A stretch of DNA of 64,000 bases from Weissella ceti (GTDB taxonomy: Bacteria > Bacillota > Bacilli > Lactobacillales > Lactobacillaceae). Made by a program: the position numbers and the translations under genes. The notes under the pieces are model-generated. The model was not told the DNA's origin. It did no database searches and saw nothing but the letters and a program-made list of their open reading frames with translations. Every line of letters starts with the position of its first letter. Position 1 is the first letter of the stretch. The DNA lies in assembly GCF_018394055.1 (NCBI RefSeq), contig NZ_CP074441.1, positions 1,426,001 through 1,490,000 on the forward strand, given 5' to 3'. Shown here piece after piece: positions 17,263 through 24,409 of the stretch.

Positions 17263-18108
17263 CTATGCTGTTACTACACTAGATGCTTGCTCAACATTTT
17301 TTTCTTTTAGAGTATCTACAGCTATCTCATCAGCATTAGGGGTTTCAACACTGCTTTCGCCTTGCTCTGTTTGAGTTTCAGTTGGCTTGTCTGTAGGTTC
17401 CTCTGGTACAATTTGTGGTTCTTCTTGAACTGGTGGCTGCACTGGTTGCACCGGTTGAGCTGGTTGGACAGGTTGTACTGGAGGTACAATCCCATTGTTG
17501 CTATTATCAGGAACTATGACACTTTGTTGCTCTCCTTGCATGGGATCAACTTCATCCTCAGCATAAATCGATGTTTGATTTTCCTCTAACGCTTCACTAG
17601 TTGAACTTTTAGAGCTTGTTTCAGATGATGATCGTGAACTGTCACTTTTAATCTTTAGCAACTCTGTTTGTTTTGTTTTATTCTGTTCAGCAGTAATCTC
17701 GTATTCACCTGGGACAACAAACACTATAGTTAGCTGACGTTTTCTATCTTTGGCCGCTTCATGTATAGGATCTACTTGCCCCTTTTTATGTTTAATTGTA
17801 ATCTTTGTGTCTTGTGCGACCGTAATTTTTACAGCAGCCTTCCCATTCTTTAAACGAGCATCCTTTTTATCTACTGTAACCAATTTAGCCTTTGCAGCTT
17901 CTTGATGTTTCTCTTCTTGCTTTGAGCCATTAGTTAGCAACACCACACTTGGAATAACAATTAATAAAATAGACACCACCATAGCTATTTTCATCAACAA
18001 TGTCTTTTTTCGATTCTCATCTTGTGCGTGTTCGGCCTTATTCATTTTCTTATTCAAAAAATAAACAGCACCTAGTAAAACCACTCCTAAACCAACTAAA
18101 TACGCCAT
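17263..18108 (-). CDS. Proline-rich membrane/surface protein, unknown function
   Basis: 281 aa. It opens with a hydrophobic helix (AYLVGLGVVLLGAVYFL), a basic loop, then a second helix (LMKIAMVVSILLIVIPSVVLL). A predicted extracellular beta-rich region (about 80-155) follows, then a Ser-rich stretch, a proline repeat of the PVQ type (about 205-235) and an acidic Thr/Glu tail. No LPXTG motif. It directly precedes tagH (38-bp gap) and shares its strand, suggesting a role in envelope polymer export or display. No family is recognised. GGGAG precedes the ATG. Confidence 0.75.
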   Translation of the reverse strand: MAYLVGLGVVLLGAVYFLNKKMNKAEHAQDENRKKTLLMKIAMVVSILLIVIPSVVLLTNGSKQEEKHQEAAKAKLVTVDKKDARLKNGKAAVKITVAQDTKITIKHKKGQVDPIHEAAKDRKRQLTIVFVVPGEYEITAEQNKTKQTELLKIKSDSSRSSSETSSKSSTSEALEENQTSIYAEDEVDPMQGEQQSVIVPDNSNNGIVPPVQPVQPAQPVQPVQPPVQEEPQIVPEEPTDKPTETQTEQGESSVETPNADEIAVDTLKEKNVEQASSVVTA

Positions 18109-18218
18109 AAAATTTCTCCCAATTACTTTAAATGCATTTTAAGCTTTCAAAGTTAATTATACCTGACTCCACTAATAAAATCATACGCTTTTATCATATC
18201 TACCTATATAAACAAAAA

Positions 18219-18252
18219 AAGTGATAAAGTTCTGGCATGAACTTTATCACTT
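18219..18252 (-). terminator. Terminator after the LPETG protein
   Basis: A perfect 14-bp stem (AAGTGATAAAGTTC / GAACTTTATCACTT) with a 6-base loop; T7 follows on the minus strand. Confidence 0.95.
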
Positions 18253-18268
18253 AGTAAATACTATAAAA

Positions 18269-20029
18269 TTATAGGTTCTTCTTGTAGAAGAATGCACCGA
18301 ATCCTGCAATTAACAAACCAGCAAGAGTCAACAATACGTTGTTCTTGTATCCTGTTTCTGGCAAAGTTTCTTTGTCATCAGACTTGTCTTCTGACTTAAC
18401 TTCAGCCTTTTTAACTTCAGTAGTAGATTCTGTCTTCTTTTCTTCTGACTTCTTCTTTTCTGGAGCTGGCTTCACTTCTGGCTTTTCCTTTTCAGGAATA
18501 GGCTTCACTTCTGGCTTTGGTTCTGGCTTTTCCTCTTCAGGAACAGGCTTCACTTCTGGCTTTTGCTTTTCCTTATCACGTTCGATAACGTCTTTTAGCT
18601 CTTCTTTTTGTTCTGGTGTCAAAATTTCATCAATAATTTCTTCATCAGTCAAAATTTCTGGCTTTCCATCAATTTCCACTTCATGAGTGTGTCCTTCTTC
18701 AAGACCACCTTCGATGTGTTCTTGGATGATATCATCTAAGATTTCTAGTTGTTCTTCTTCCAAAACTTCTTCAACAAGCTTTCCATCATTCAAGATTTCT
18801 GGCTTATCAGTTTCAGTAACCTTATCATCTTCTGGTTCTTCGGTTACATTTGGAACTTGAGGATTATTTGGATCTTCTGGCAAAGGTTCTACTGTTTCTT
18901 CAATAACGTCAACATCATTTTCATTGAATTCGTTCAAAGTCAATGGTGGGTTGGCGTGCCCAGTGTCTCCATCTGCAGCACCATCCAAACGAATGTTCTT
19001 TGTTTGGTAATTCTTATTTTCCTTAACTGGATTCTTACCTTCAATTTGGTAGCTCATATCAAGGTTATTGGTGAATTCTGCTAACTTCGGATCAGTAACA
19101 TCAGTGATGTAACTCAAGGCAAAACTTTGTCCTGAAAGTTCAGCAGTCCACTTAGGATCTTCAACATTCAGGATGATTTCAAAACTCTTTCCATCAACAG
19201 ATGGATCCTTAACAACCTTAACCCATCCAGCTGCTTGAAGTTCCGGGATTGAAACCCATGATGTTTCATTCTTCTTCAAAGTAGGATTCCACTTTGTACG
19301 TGAAACCATGAAACTATCCTTCTTGAAAACTTGACCAGGGCCAAGCGTATCCTTGATTACGATATCAGACGCAAACTTCTCAATGACTTGTTGACGTTGG
19401 TTAACATTGATAAACCAACGTACGTTACCTACACCAGTAACCATGTCACCTTGCTTAGTGTAATCAAATTCACCTTCCGGTGCAGTTTCTTCGTATTTTG
19501 TCACACCACGAATTGTTAGACCTTCCGTATTCATTGGTACACCCTTTGAATTCTTTTCAGGAAGTCCCATGTTCAATGGACTAACTTTTAAATCTGTTTC
19601 ACGTTGTACGTTTTCCGCGATAATGGCAATATTAAAATGCCCACGAATATTATCTAGCTTTTCTACGGCATCACTAAACGTAACAACCGCCTTACCTTCT
19701 GAAACAATCACTTCACCAAAGACAACGCCCGCTGAATTCTTCAATTCAATTTTTGATGGTTGTCCGTTATCCAACATTCCCTTGATTCCATCAGGCAATG
19801 TCAAAGTAATCGTATCTCCAGCTGACAATTGCTCGTCATATTTTTCACTGAAAGAGACCGTAAGAGAACTAATTTCTCCTTGGTTCAATGTCGGAGCCAT
19901 GAACTTCAAATTGTCGACCAAATTGTTTGGTGCTTCTGAAGTGATATCTTTTGCTTCCGCAGTTGTAGTAGCGAACCCAATCCCCATTACAACAGCTAGC
20001 ATTGAAATAAATACTTTTAGTTTATTCAT
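18269..20029 (-). CDS. LPETG cell-wall-anchored adhesin
   Basis: About 586 aa. Signal peptide MNKLKVFISMLAVVMGIGFA..AEA, then two adhesin-type beta-sandwich regions (about 30-340; GDTITLTLPDGIKG and VRWFINVNQ are typical of Cna/SdrG-like N2-N3 domains). An acidic stalk (about 370-480) and a Lys-Pro-Glu repeat region (KPEVKPxPEEEKPEP) follow, then sorting signal LPETG, a hydrophobic helix and the tail YKKNL. Sortase A should link it to peptidoglycan; the ligand is unknown. The start at 20029 is chosen from the signal peptide; an ATG eight codons earlier is possible, and neither has a strong ribosome site. Confidence 0.9.
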   Translation of the reverse strand: MNKLKVFISMLAVVMGIGFATTTAEAKDITSEAPNNLVDNLKFMAPTLNQGEISSLTVSFSEKYDEQLSAGDTITLTLPDGIKGMLDNGQPSKIELKNSAGVVFGEVIVSEGKAVVTFSDAVEKLDNIRGHFNIAIIAENVQRETDLKVSPLNMGLPEKNSKGVPMNTEGLTIRGVTKYEETAPEGEFDYTKQGDMVTGVGNVRWFINVNQRQQVIEKFASDIVIKDTLGPGQVFKKDSFMVSRTKWNPTLKKNETSWVSIPELQAAGWVKVVKDPSVDGKSFEIILNVEDPKWTAELSGQSFALSYITDVTDPKLAEFTNNLDMSYQIEGKNPVKENKNYQTKNIRLDGAADGDTGHANPPLTLNEFNENDVDVIEETVEPLPEDPNNPQVPNVTEEPEDDKVTETDKPEILNDGKLVEEVLEEEQLEILDDIIQEHIEGGLEEGHTHEVEIDGKPEILTDEEIIDEILTPEQKEELKDVIERDKEKQKPEVKPVPEEEKPEPKPEVKPIPEKEKPEVKPAPEKKKSEEKKTESTTEVKKAEVKSEDKSDDKETLPETGYKNNVLLTLAGLLIAGFGAFFYKKNL

Positions 20030-20391
20030 CACACTATACCATTTACCTATCATATTATTATCTTACAAGCATATAGGTCTATACCAAACAGAGAATAAGT
20101 ATTGTTCCTATATGTTTTTCTGTACAAATTAGTGTAACACATAAGTATATAGATACAAGTAAAACGATTAAGTATTTGTAGTGTATATAGGTGATTTAGA
20201 AAGGCGAAATCTACACCATTTCCCATGAAATAGGCATGTAAAGCGTTAACAATATATATACAAATTTTTTCAAACTAATTTTCATTTTGTTAATAAACGA
20301 CATTTTTATGTCGCAACCGTTGATGTTACCTTAAATAAAACAAAAAAGACGACGTAATCAAATGATTACGTCGTCTTTCAATTTACTTTAA
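20030..20391. other. Intergenic region, 362 bases
   Basis: AT-rich. It should hold the promoter of the LPETG gene on the minus strand, with an inverted repeat CATATAGG (20070) / CCTATATG (20107) near it, and the aquaporin terminator at its right end. I see no gene in it. Confidence 0.5.
20345..20378 (-). terminator. Terminator after the aquaporin gene
   Basis: A perfect 16-bp stem (AAAGACGACGTAATCA and its complement) with a 2-base loop; T6 follows on the minus strand. Confidence 0.95.
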
Positions 20392-21105
20392 TTAAGCAGC
20401 TTCTTCTGAACCGAAGAACTTAGCGATCAAAGCAGCCAAAGCAGCTCCAACCATAGGTCCAAGTAAGTAGATACCCATTTGACCAATTGCCTTAGTGTTT
20501 CCCAAGAAGGCTTCCATCATTGCAGGTCCGAATGAACGGGCTGGGTTCAATGATGCACCAGTTAGGTTTCCACCAACCAAGATCATTGCTGCCAAAGTCA
20601 AGGCAATAACGACACCAGCAACGGCACCAGCACCAAACTTTTCTGAAGTAACCATCAAGATTACCAATACCAAGACGAAAGTCAAGATTGCTTCAATAAC
20701 GAAGGCTCCAGTTGCTGAAACAGGAATCATGTTTTGACCAGCGTATGTTGTTGATCCCAAAGGAAGAACCTTGAACATCTTTGATTCAACCATTCCAGTT
20801 GACAACCATACACCCAAGATCATTGCTGAACCAGCCAATGCTCCCAACACTTGTGCTCCGGCGTAACCCAAGAAGTCAAGCCATGAGATACGCTTGTTCA
20901 TTGCCATTGCGAATGAAACGGCTGGGTTCAAGTGTGCCCCTGAAATCGCACCAAATGCGTAGGCACTAATGATAATTGCAAACCCAAAGGCCAAGGCGAC
21001 TGCTACTAATCCAGCTTGTGCGCTGAACAATGCGGTACCTGTTCCTGTTGCGATCAATAGTAAAGTTCCGATGAACTCCGCCAAATATACTTTAAACTTT
21101 TCCAT
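20392..21105 (-). CDS. MIP-family aquaporin/aquaglyceroporin
   Basis: 237 aa from MEKFKVYLAEF; GGAGAGAG is upstream of the ATG at 21105. Six helices and both half-helices with intact signatures HLNPAVS and SLNPARS. Aligning by eye to AqpZ, the selectivity-filter positions read Phe, Ile, Ala, Arg. The AqpZ His is replaced by Ile and the GlpF Gly is also absent, so this is neither a classic water channel nor a classic glycerol facilitator. Lactobacillary paralogues of this type are reported to pass small neutral solutes, so the solute here is open. Confidence 0.93.
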   Translation of the reverse strand: MEKFKVYLAEFIGTLLLIATGTGTALFSAQAGLVAVALAFGFAIIISAYAFGAISGAHLNPAVSFAMAMNKRISWLDFLGYAGAQVLGALAGSAMILGVWLSTGMVESKMFKVLPLGSTTYAGQNMIPVSATGAFVIEAILTFVLVLVILMVTSEKFGAGAVAGVVIALTLAAMILVGGNLTGASLNPARSFGPAMMEAFLGNTKAIGQMGIYLLGPMVGAALAALIAKFFGSEEAA

Positions 21106-21187
21106 GTTCTCTCTCCAATTCATATCTATAAAAGCATAGAAACTATTATATATCATCCATTTATGAATGAAACTTAAATTTTGTTAA

Positions 21188-21526
21188 TTATCGTCCAATT
21201 GCTTTACGAGCAGCTGCATCTAATGCAAACCATACCTCTGATGCATTGTTCTTAAATTGTTCAACGAAGCTATCGTACTTTTCACCAGGTACAGCCTTGC
21301 CTTCAATTTCACTATCCATTCCCAAAATCCAAAGTTCTGTGAATGTATCGTCCCAACGAATTGTGAAATATGCACCATCGGCACGCCCATCAACGATATC
21401 TTGGAACCCAGCACGTAGGGCTTCTTGAATCACATCATCTTCAGTTACGTCAAACCCACGTGCTTGCATCAAAATGACACGGTCACGTACATCACTCATA
21501 TTTTCTGGAATTGTATGTTCGTCCAT
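21188..21526 (-). CDS. Conserved hypothetical cytoplasmic protein, 112 aa
   Basis: Start MDEHTIPENMSDVRDRV at 21526, with GGAGG 6 bases upstream of the second of two ATGs. Soluble, acidic, mixed alpha/beta, with no membrane segment or recognised motif. Phrases seen: DVIQEALRAGFQDIVDG, YFTIRWDDTFTELWILG, EVWFALDAAARKAIGR. It sits between the aquaporin and an XRE regulator, each apparently separately transcribed. I do not recognise its function. Confidence 0.65.
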   Translation of the reverse strand: MDEHTIPENMSDVRDRVILMQARGFDVTEDDVIQEALRAGFQDIVDGRADGAYFTIRWDDTFTELWILGMDSEIEGKAVPGEKYDSFVEQFKNNASEVWFALDAAARKAIGR

Positions 21527-21653
21527 CATAAACCTCCACCTTACCGATACTATTATTGTCAACCATTGTAACACAGCTGTTTTTAGCCTGCATGCCTTCA
21601 ATTGCTGTTTTATATAGGTATATTTTAAATATTCCGCGTTATATAGAAGAACT

Positions 21654-22175
21654 CTATATAAATCGTTCTGACATCACATAAGCGATACCATATGTACTTA
21701 AAGACACAAACCACATGATGACACAAATCGCATTAATCCACCAATAGTACCGATTAGTCTTCTTATTTTTCCAGATGACTAACCATGGTGCAATTAGGTC
21801 AATAATTGGTAAACATGCACATACGCCTAAGATAATAAGCAACAACACACTCTCATCAAAATACGTGCGCTTTTTCCCCTGCTCGTAATCAGCCCGAAGA
21901 TTTTCCATCAACTGTTGGACGTTACCGTCAAAGTTCCCTTTATTATCAAGACCCTGTACTTCTGCCGGTTCCATCTTTTCCATCAAACAATCTACGCTAA
22001 CTCCATATAGATTACACATGTCTCTTACACGTGAAATGTCTGGTAGTTGCGAATTGTTTTCCCATTTTGAAATTGATTGACGTGAAACATGAATTGCATC
22101 CGCAACATCGGATTGAGATAAACCAGCTTCATTTCGACACTCTTTTAGTACCTGGCCTAGATCTTGCATGCTCAT
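21654..22175 (-). CDS. XRE-family regulator with C-terminal transmembrane hairpin
   Basis: 173 aa. Helix-turn-helix at residues 5-60 (LSQSDVADAIHVSRQSISKWENNSQLPDISRV), a linker with an acidic helix, then two hydrophobic helices (VLLLIILGVCACLPIIDLIAPWLVIW and WWINAICVIMWFVSLSTYGIAYVM). It is thus a membrane-tethered DNA-binding protein. It is divergent from the secreted-peptide cluster. A TGTAAAG-type palindrome lies in the shared intergenic region and overlaps the -35 of this gene (TTGCTC, 18-base spacer, TATTAT), which fits autoregulation. Confidence 0.85.
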   Translation of the reverse strand: MSMQDLGQVLKECRNEAGLSQSDVADAIHVSRQSISKWENNSQLPDISRVRDMCNLYGVSVDCLMEKMEPAEVQGLDNKGNFDGNVQQLMENLRADYEQGKKRTYFDESVLLLIILGVCACLPIIDLIAPWLVIWKNKKTNRYYWWINAICVIMWFVSLSTYGIAYVMSERFI

Positions 22176-22243
22176 GTTCTCCTTTTTTAAAACTTTATGT
22201 CATTTATTTAAAATAATATCATGTTTTACTAGATTTGAGCAAA

Positions 22244-22271
22244 TGTAAAGTACTCTTTACATCATGTAAAG
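22244..22271. promoter_or_regulatory. Overlapping palindromic operator, three TGTAAAG half-sites
   Basis: TGTAAAG-TACT-CTTTACA (22244-22261) overlaps CTTTACA-TCA-TGTAAAG (22255-22271). It lies between the divergent XRE gene and the secreted-peptide gene, so it is the probable binding site of that XRE protein. A plus-strand -10 (TATAGT, 22304) lies downstream. Confidence 0.55.
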
Positions 22272-22352
22272 TGCTAGGTGCAACTGGATTCTTCGTTTTC
22301 CTCTATAGTTAAATCTGTAGAAAAGCAAAAATAAAAAAAGGAAGTCCAATCT

Positions 22353-22667
22353 ATGACTAAGAAATTCAAAATCGCCGCACTCATTTGTACAGCAAGCTGT
22401 TTGTTTAATTTAACGTCTGCTAGTTTGATTACTCCTGCGCAAGCATCAAATCATGCCCCACTACTATCTGAAGTTACTGACAGCCTACCTGACCTAACTG
22501 AAGTTCGTAGTTTAACGGACTTACAAGAAGATATGCTTCATTTAACTGATAATTTAGCCGACCTACATGCTGCGCCTGTTTCAGCACATAAGTCTACCGC
22601 AGCATCAAAATTATGGATTGGTAACATGTGGATCAAGACTTGGATTTGGACACAATTACGCAAATAA
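22353..22667 (+). CDS. Small secreted protein/peptide precursor, unknown
   Basis: 104 aa. Signal peptide (MTKKFKIAALICTASCLFNL) with likely cleavage after AQA at residue 31. The mature part is an acidic amphipathic helix (LTDLQEDMLHLTDNLADLH), then a tryptophan-rich basic end WIGNMWIKTWIWTQLRK. AAAGGAAG precedes the ATG. A small hairpin (GTGTCCAT/ATGGACAC) follows the stop. First gene of a three-gene plus-strand set behind the divergent XRE operator. No family is recognised; the Trp-rich cationic end could act at membranes. Confidence 0.65.
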   Translation: MTKKFKIAALICTASCLFNLTSASLITPAQASNHAPLLSEVTDSLPDLTEVRSLTDLQEDMLHLTDNLADLHAAPVSAHKSTAASKLWIGNMWIKTWIWTQLRK

Positions 22668-22737
22668 TTTCCGTGTCCATCTCTATGGACACATACATAT
22701 CACTTATCGCTTATGCCAACTATGTTAGGAGTCATAC

Positions 22738-23322
22738 ATGGCAGCTTATGTAAATGCCCTGATTGGTTGTCGTCTCATTTCTAATAAACACTCAAGCAAG
22801 CCCTTCTCATTACGTCATCGTATTCTATCTGACGAATACATGGTTAAGGCTAATCGTGCGATCACATTTAATGGTCGTCATTTTGTGCTTAACTTCTCGC
22901 TTACAAAAGGCATCCCCAACAAAGTTCTTGCTTTAATTGAAGAAAAAATCCGACTAACTAATCTATTTATTGAAGATATTTTAGATACACAAGATCAAAC
23001 TGCTGCTATTTTATCACCTTGTGGTTCAATCTTGCCTCTGTGCAAAGGTCAAACGAACCAAATTCGTGAGCAATATGATGTTGTTATCTCTTGGTACCAT
23101 GTGCGTATTACACTACCGCCCGAGACAATTAAAAAAGGGCTACGTTCCGGTTGGCCAGTTGCTGGACTAATTCTACCGAAACAAATCATTAAAGTCGCCT
23201 GCTATCGTTCACGCACTAATTTACGTGTGATTCATCACAGTATTTGGTTTGAATACGACCTATTAAATCAACAGGTATGTTGTAACTGTGGCATTAAAAT
23301 CGAAGGCGAACATCCACACTAA
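22738..23322 (+). CDS. Uncharacterised 194-aa protein with Cys-rich tail (weak ComK-like look)
   Basis: 194 aa, basic, soluble. Visible: SPCGSILPLCKG in the middle, ISWYHVRITLPPE, LILPKQIIKVACYRS, and a C-terminal VCCNCGIKIEGEHPH that could be a zinc knuckle. Length, and spacing between the HV motif and the later R-rich segment, are reminiscent of ComK competence regulators, but the key blocks are not clearly conserved. I would not name it. A translational link with the following gene is possible (42-base gap). The two proteins share a C-terminal V-C-x-x-C motif. Confidence 0.6.
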   Translation: MAAYVNALIGCRLISNKHSSKPFSLRHRILSDEYMVKANRAITFNGRHFVLNFSLTKGIPNKVLALIEEKIRLTNLFIEDILDTQDQTAAILSPCGSILPLCKGQTNQIREQYDVVISWYHVRITLPPETIKKGLRSGWPVAGLILPKQIIKVACYRSRTNLRVIHHSIWFEYDLLNQQVCCNCGIKIEGEHPH

Positions 23323-23364
23323 ACAAACTTAACCTACTATATAACATATAAGGAGAAAGTCGTC

Positions 23365-23607
23365 TTGGAATGGCATTTACTAGCGACTGCACTCCTTCCA
23401 CAATGGGCGATGCTTGCATTGATTCAGCGTTTATCGTTAAACACTGTAAATGAGCTGCTGTTCTATGGAAGTATTGCACTCATTTCAATCCCTACAACCA
23501 TCGTTTTAATTTATCACCAACAATATAATTTAGCGCGCAAAACCAACCATTGCCTGTCAGATAATGAAGTCTGTTCATGTTGTGACCAACAGCTACCTTA
23601 TTCTTGA
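23365..23607 (+). CDS. Small membrane protein with CxxC-type tail
   Basis: 80 aa. It starts at TTG, chosen because AAGGAG is 9 bases upstream. Two hydrophobic helices (LLATALLPQWAMLALI and LLFYGSIALISIPTTIVLIY), then a short tail ending EVCSCCDQQLPYS. The tail motif resembles that of the preceding protein (QVCCNCG). Probably co-expressed with the two upstream genes; terminated at 23618. Function unknown. Confidence 0.6.
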   Translation: MEWHLLATALLPQWAMLALIQRLSLNTVNELLFYGSIALISIPTTIVLIYHQQYNLARKTNHCLSDNEVCSCCDQQLPYS

Positions 23608-23617
23608 TAAATACCCA

Positions 23618-23650
23618 AAAACCCACACCCTTTCTTGCGGTGTGGGTTTT
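23618..23650 (+). terminator. Terminator after the three-gene set
   Basis: Stem AAAACCCACACC / GGTGTGGGTTTT, 9-base loop. Confidence 0.9.
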
Positions 23651-23674
23651 ATTATTGGTTAGTCAATAGGTTTA

Positions 23675-23706
23675 TTATTGAGAGACTTCTCAATAACGCC
23701 TATAAT
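23675..23706 (+). promoter_or_regulatory. nnrE promoter with a palindrome over the -35
   Basis: -35 TTGAGA (23678-23683), 17-base spacer, -10 TATAAT (23701-23706). The -35 sits inside a perfect 9-bp inverted repeat TTATTGAGA-GACT-TCTCAATAA (23675-23696), likely a repressor operator. Confidence 0.65.
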
Positions 23707-23740
23707 AGAATATATTAAAAAACATTCCAAGGAGCTTATC

Positions 23741-24400
23741 ATGGTCGAAGCAATCACAGCACAAGAGATGCAACAATTAGAACGATACACAATCGATGAA
23801 ATTGGGGTATCACCATTAGTACTAATGGAACGTACTGCCATGTCAGTCATCGAGGTCTTAGGTGCCGGTGATTTTGACCTTAGCAAAGTCCTTGTCTTAT
23901 GTGGGCTTGGAAATAACGGAGGTGATGGAATCGCCATCGCCCGTTTGTTGATTCAAAAAGGAATTAACGTTGATCTACTAATCCTTGGTGACGAAAAACG
24001 CGCCTCACCTCGTACTTTGAGCCAACTAAACATTGCTCGCAAGTATGGGATTGAAGTGAAGCAACGTGCAAGTGACTTCCGTAGTTACACTGCCATCGTT
24101 GACGCTTTGTTTGGAATTGGTTTGTCAAAGCCCGTTCCTGCCAAGCTAGGTGACGTTATCAAGCGTATTAATTCAGCAAACGTTCCAGTTGTTTCAGTCG
24201 ATACACCATCTGGACTAGATGCCACATCTGGTGAAATTCTAGGTTCTTCAATTCGTGCCGCGGCTACTGTTACCTTTGGCTACGCTAAAACAGGTTTGTT
24301 GCAAAACGAAGGATTGAAGCGTGCTGGAAATATCTACGTCAAGGATATCGGTGTTTACAAGTACCCTGGATTTGAAGCTGAAGAAACTTCAGCAGAATAG
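23741..24400 (+). CDS. nnrE: NAD(P)H-hydrate epimerase
   Basis: YjeF N-terminal-domain enzyme that interconverts R and S forms of damaged hydrated NAD(P)H. 219 aa from MVEAITAQEM; AAGGAG is 6 bases before the ATG at 23741. Seen: MERTAMSV, VLCGLGNNGGDGIAIARLL, IVDALFGIGLSKPV, VVSVDTPSGLDATSG and the conserved FGYAKTGLL. The kinase half (NnrD, ADP-dependent dehydratase) is absent here, so it must be elsewhere. The next gene starts 9 bases later. Confidence 0.93.
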   Translation: MVEAITAQEMQQLERYTIDEIGVSPLVLMERTAMSVIEVLGAGDFDLSKVLVLCGLGNNGGDGIAIARLLIQKGINVDLLILGDEKRASPRTLSQLNIARKYGIEVKQRASDFRSYTAIVDALFGIGLSKPVPAKLGDVIKRINSANVPVVSVDTPSGLDATSGEILGSSIRAAATVTFGYAKTGLLQNEGLKRAGNIYVKDIGVYKYPGFEAEETSAE

Positions 24401-24409
24401 GAGACTCCC

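Noticed and set aside
18339-18686. Long plus-strand frame rich in Ser/Phe opposite the LPETG gene
   Set aside because: It is the complement of the Lys-Pro-Glu repeat region; no ribosome site and no independent coding signal.
22021-22040. Possible third parS-like sequence (TTACACGTGAAATG) in the XRE gene
   Set aside because: Three mismatches to consensus and no symmetry beyond the CACGTG core; it also lies in coding sequence.
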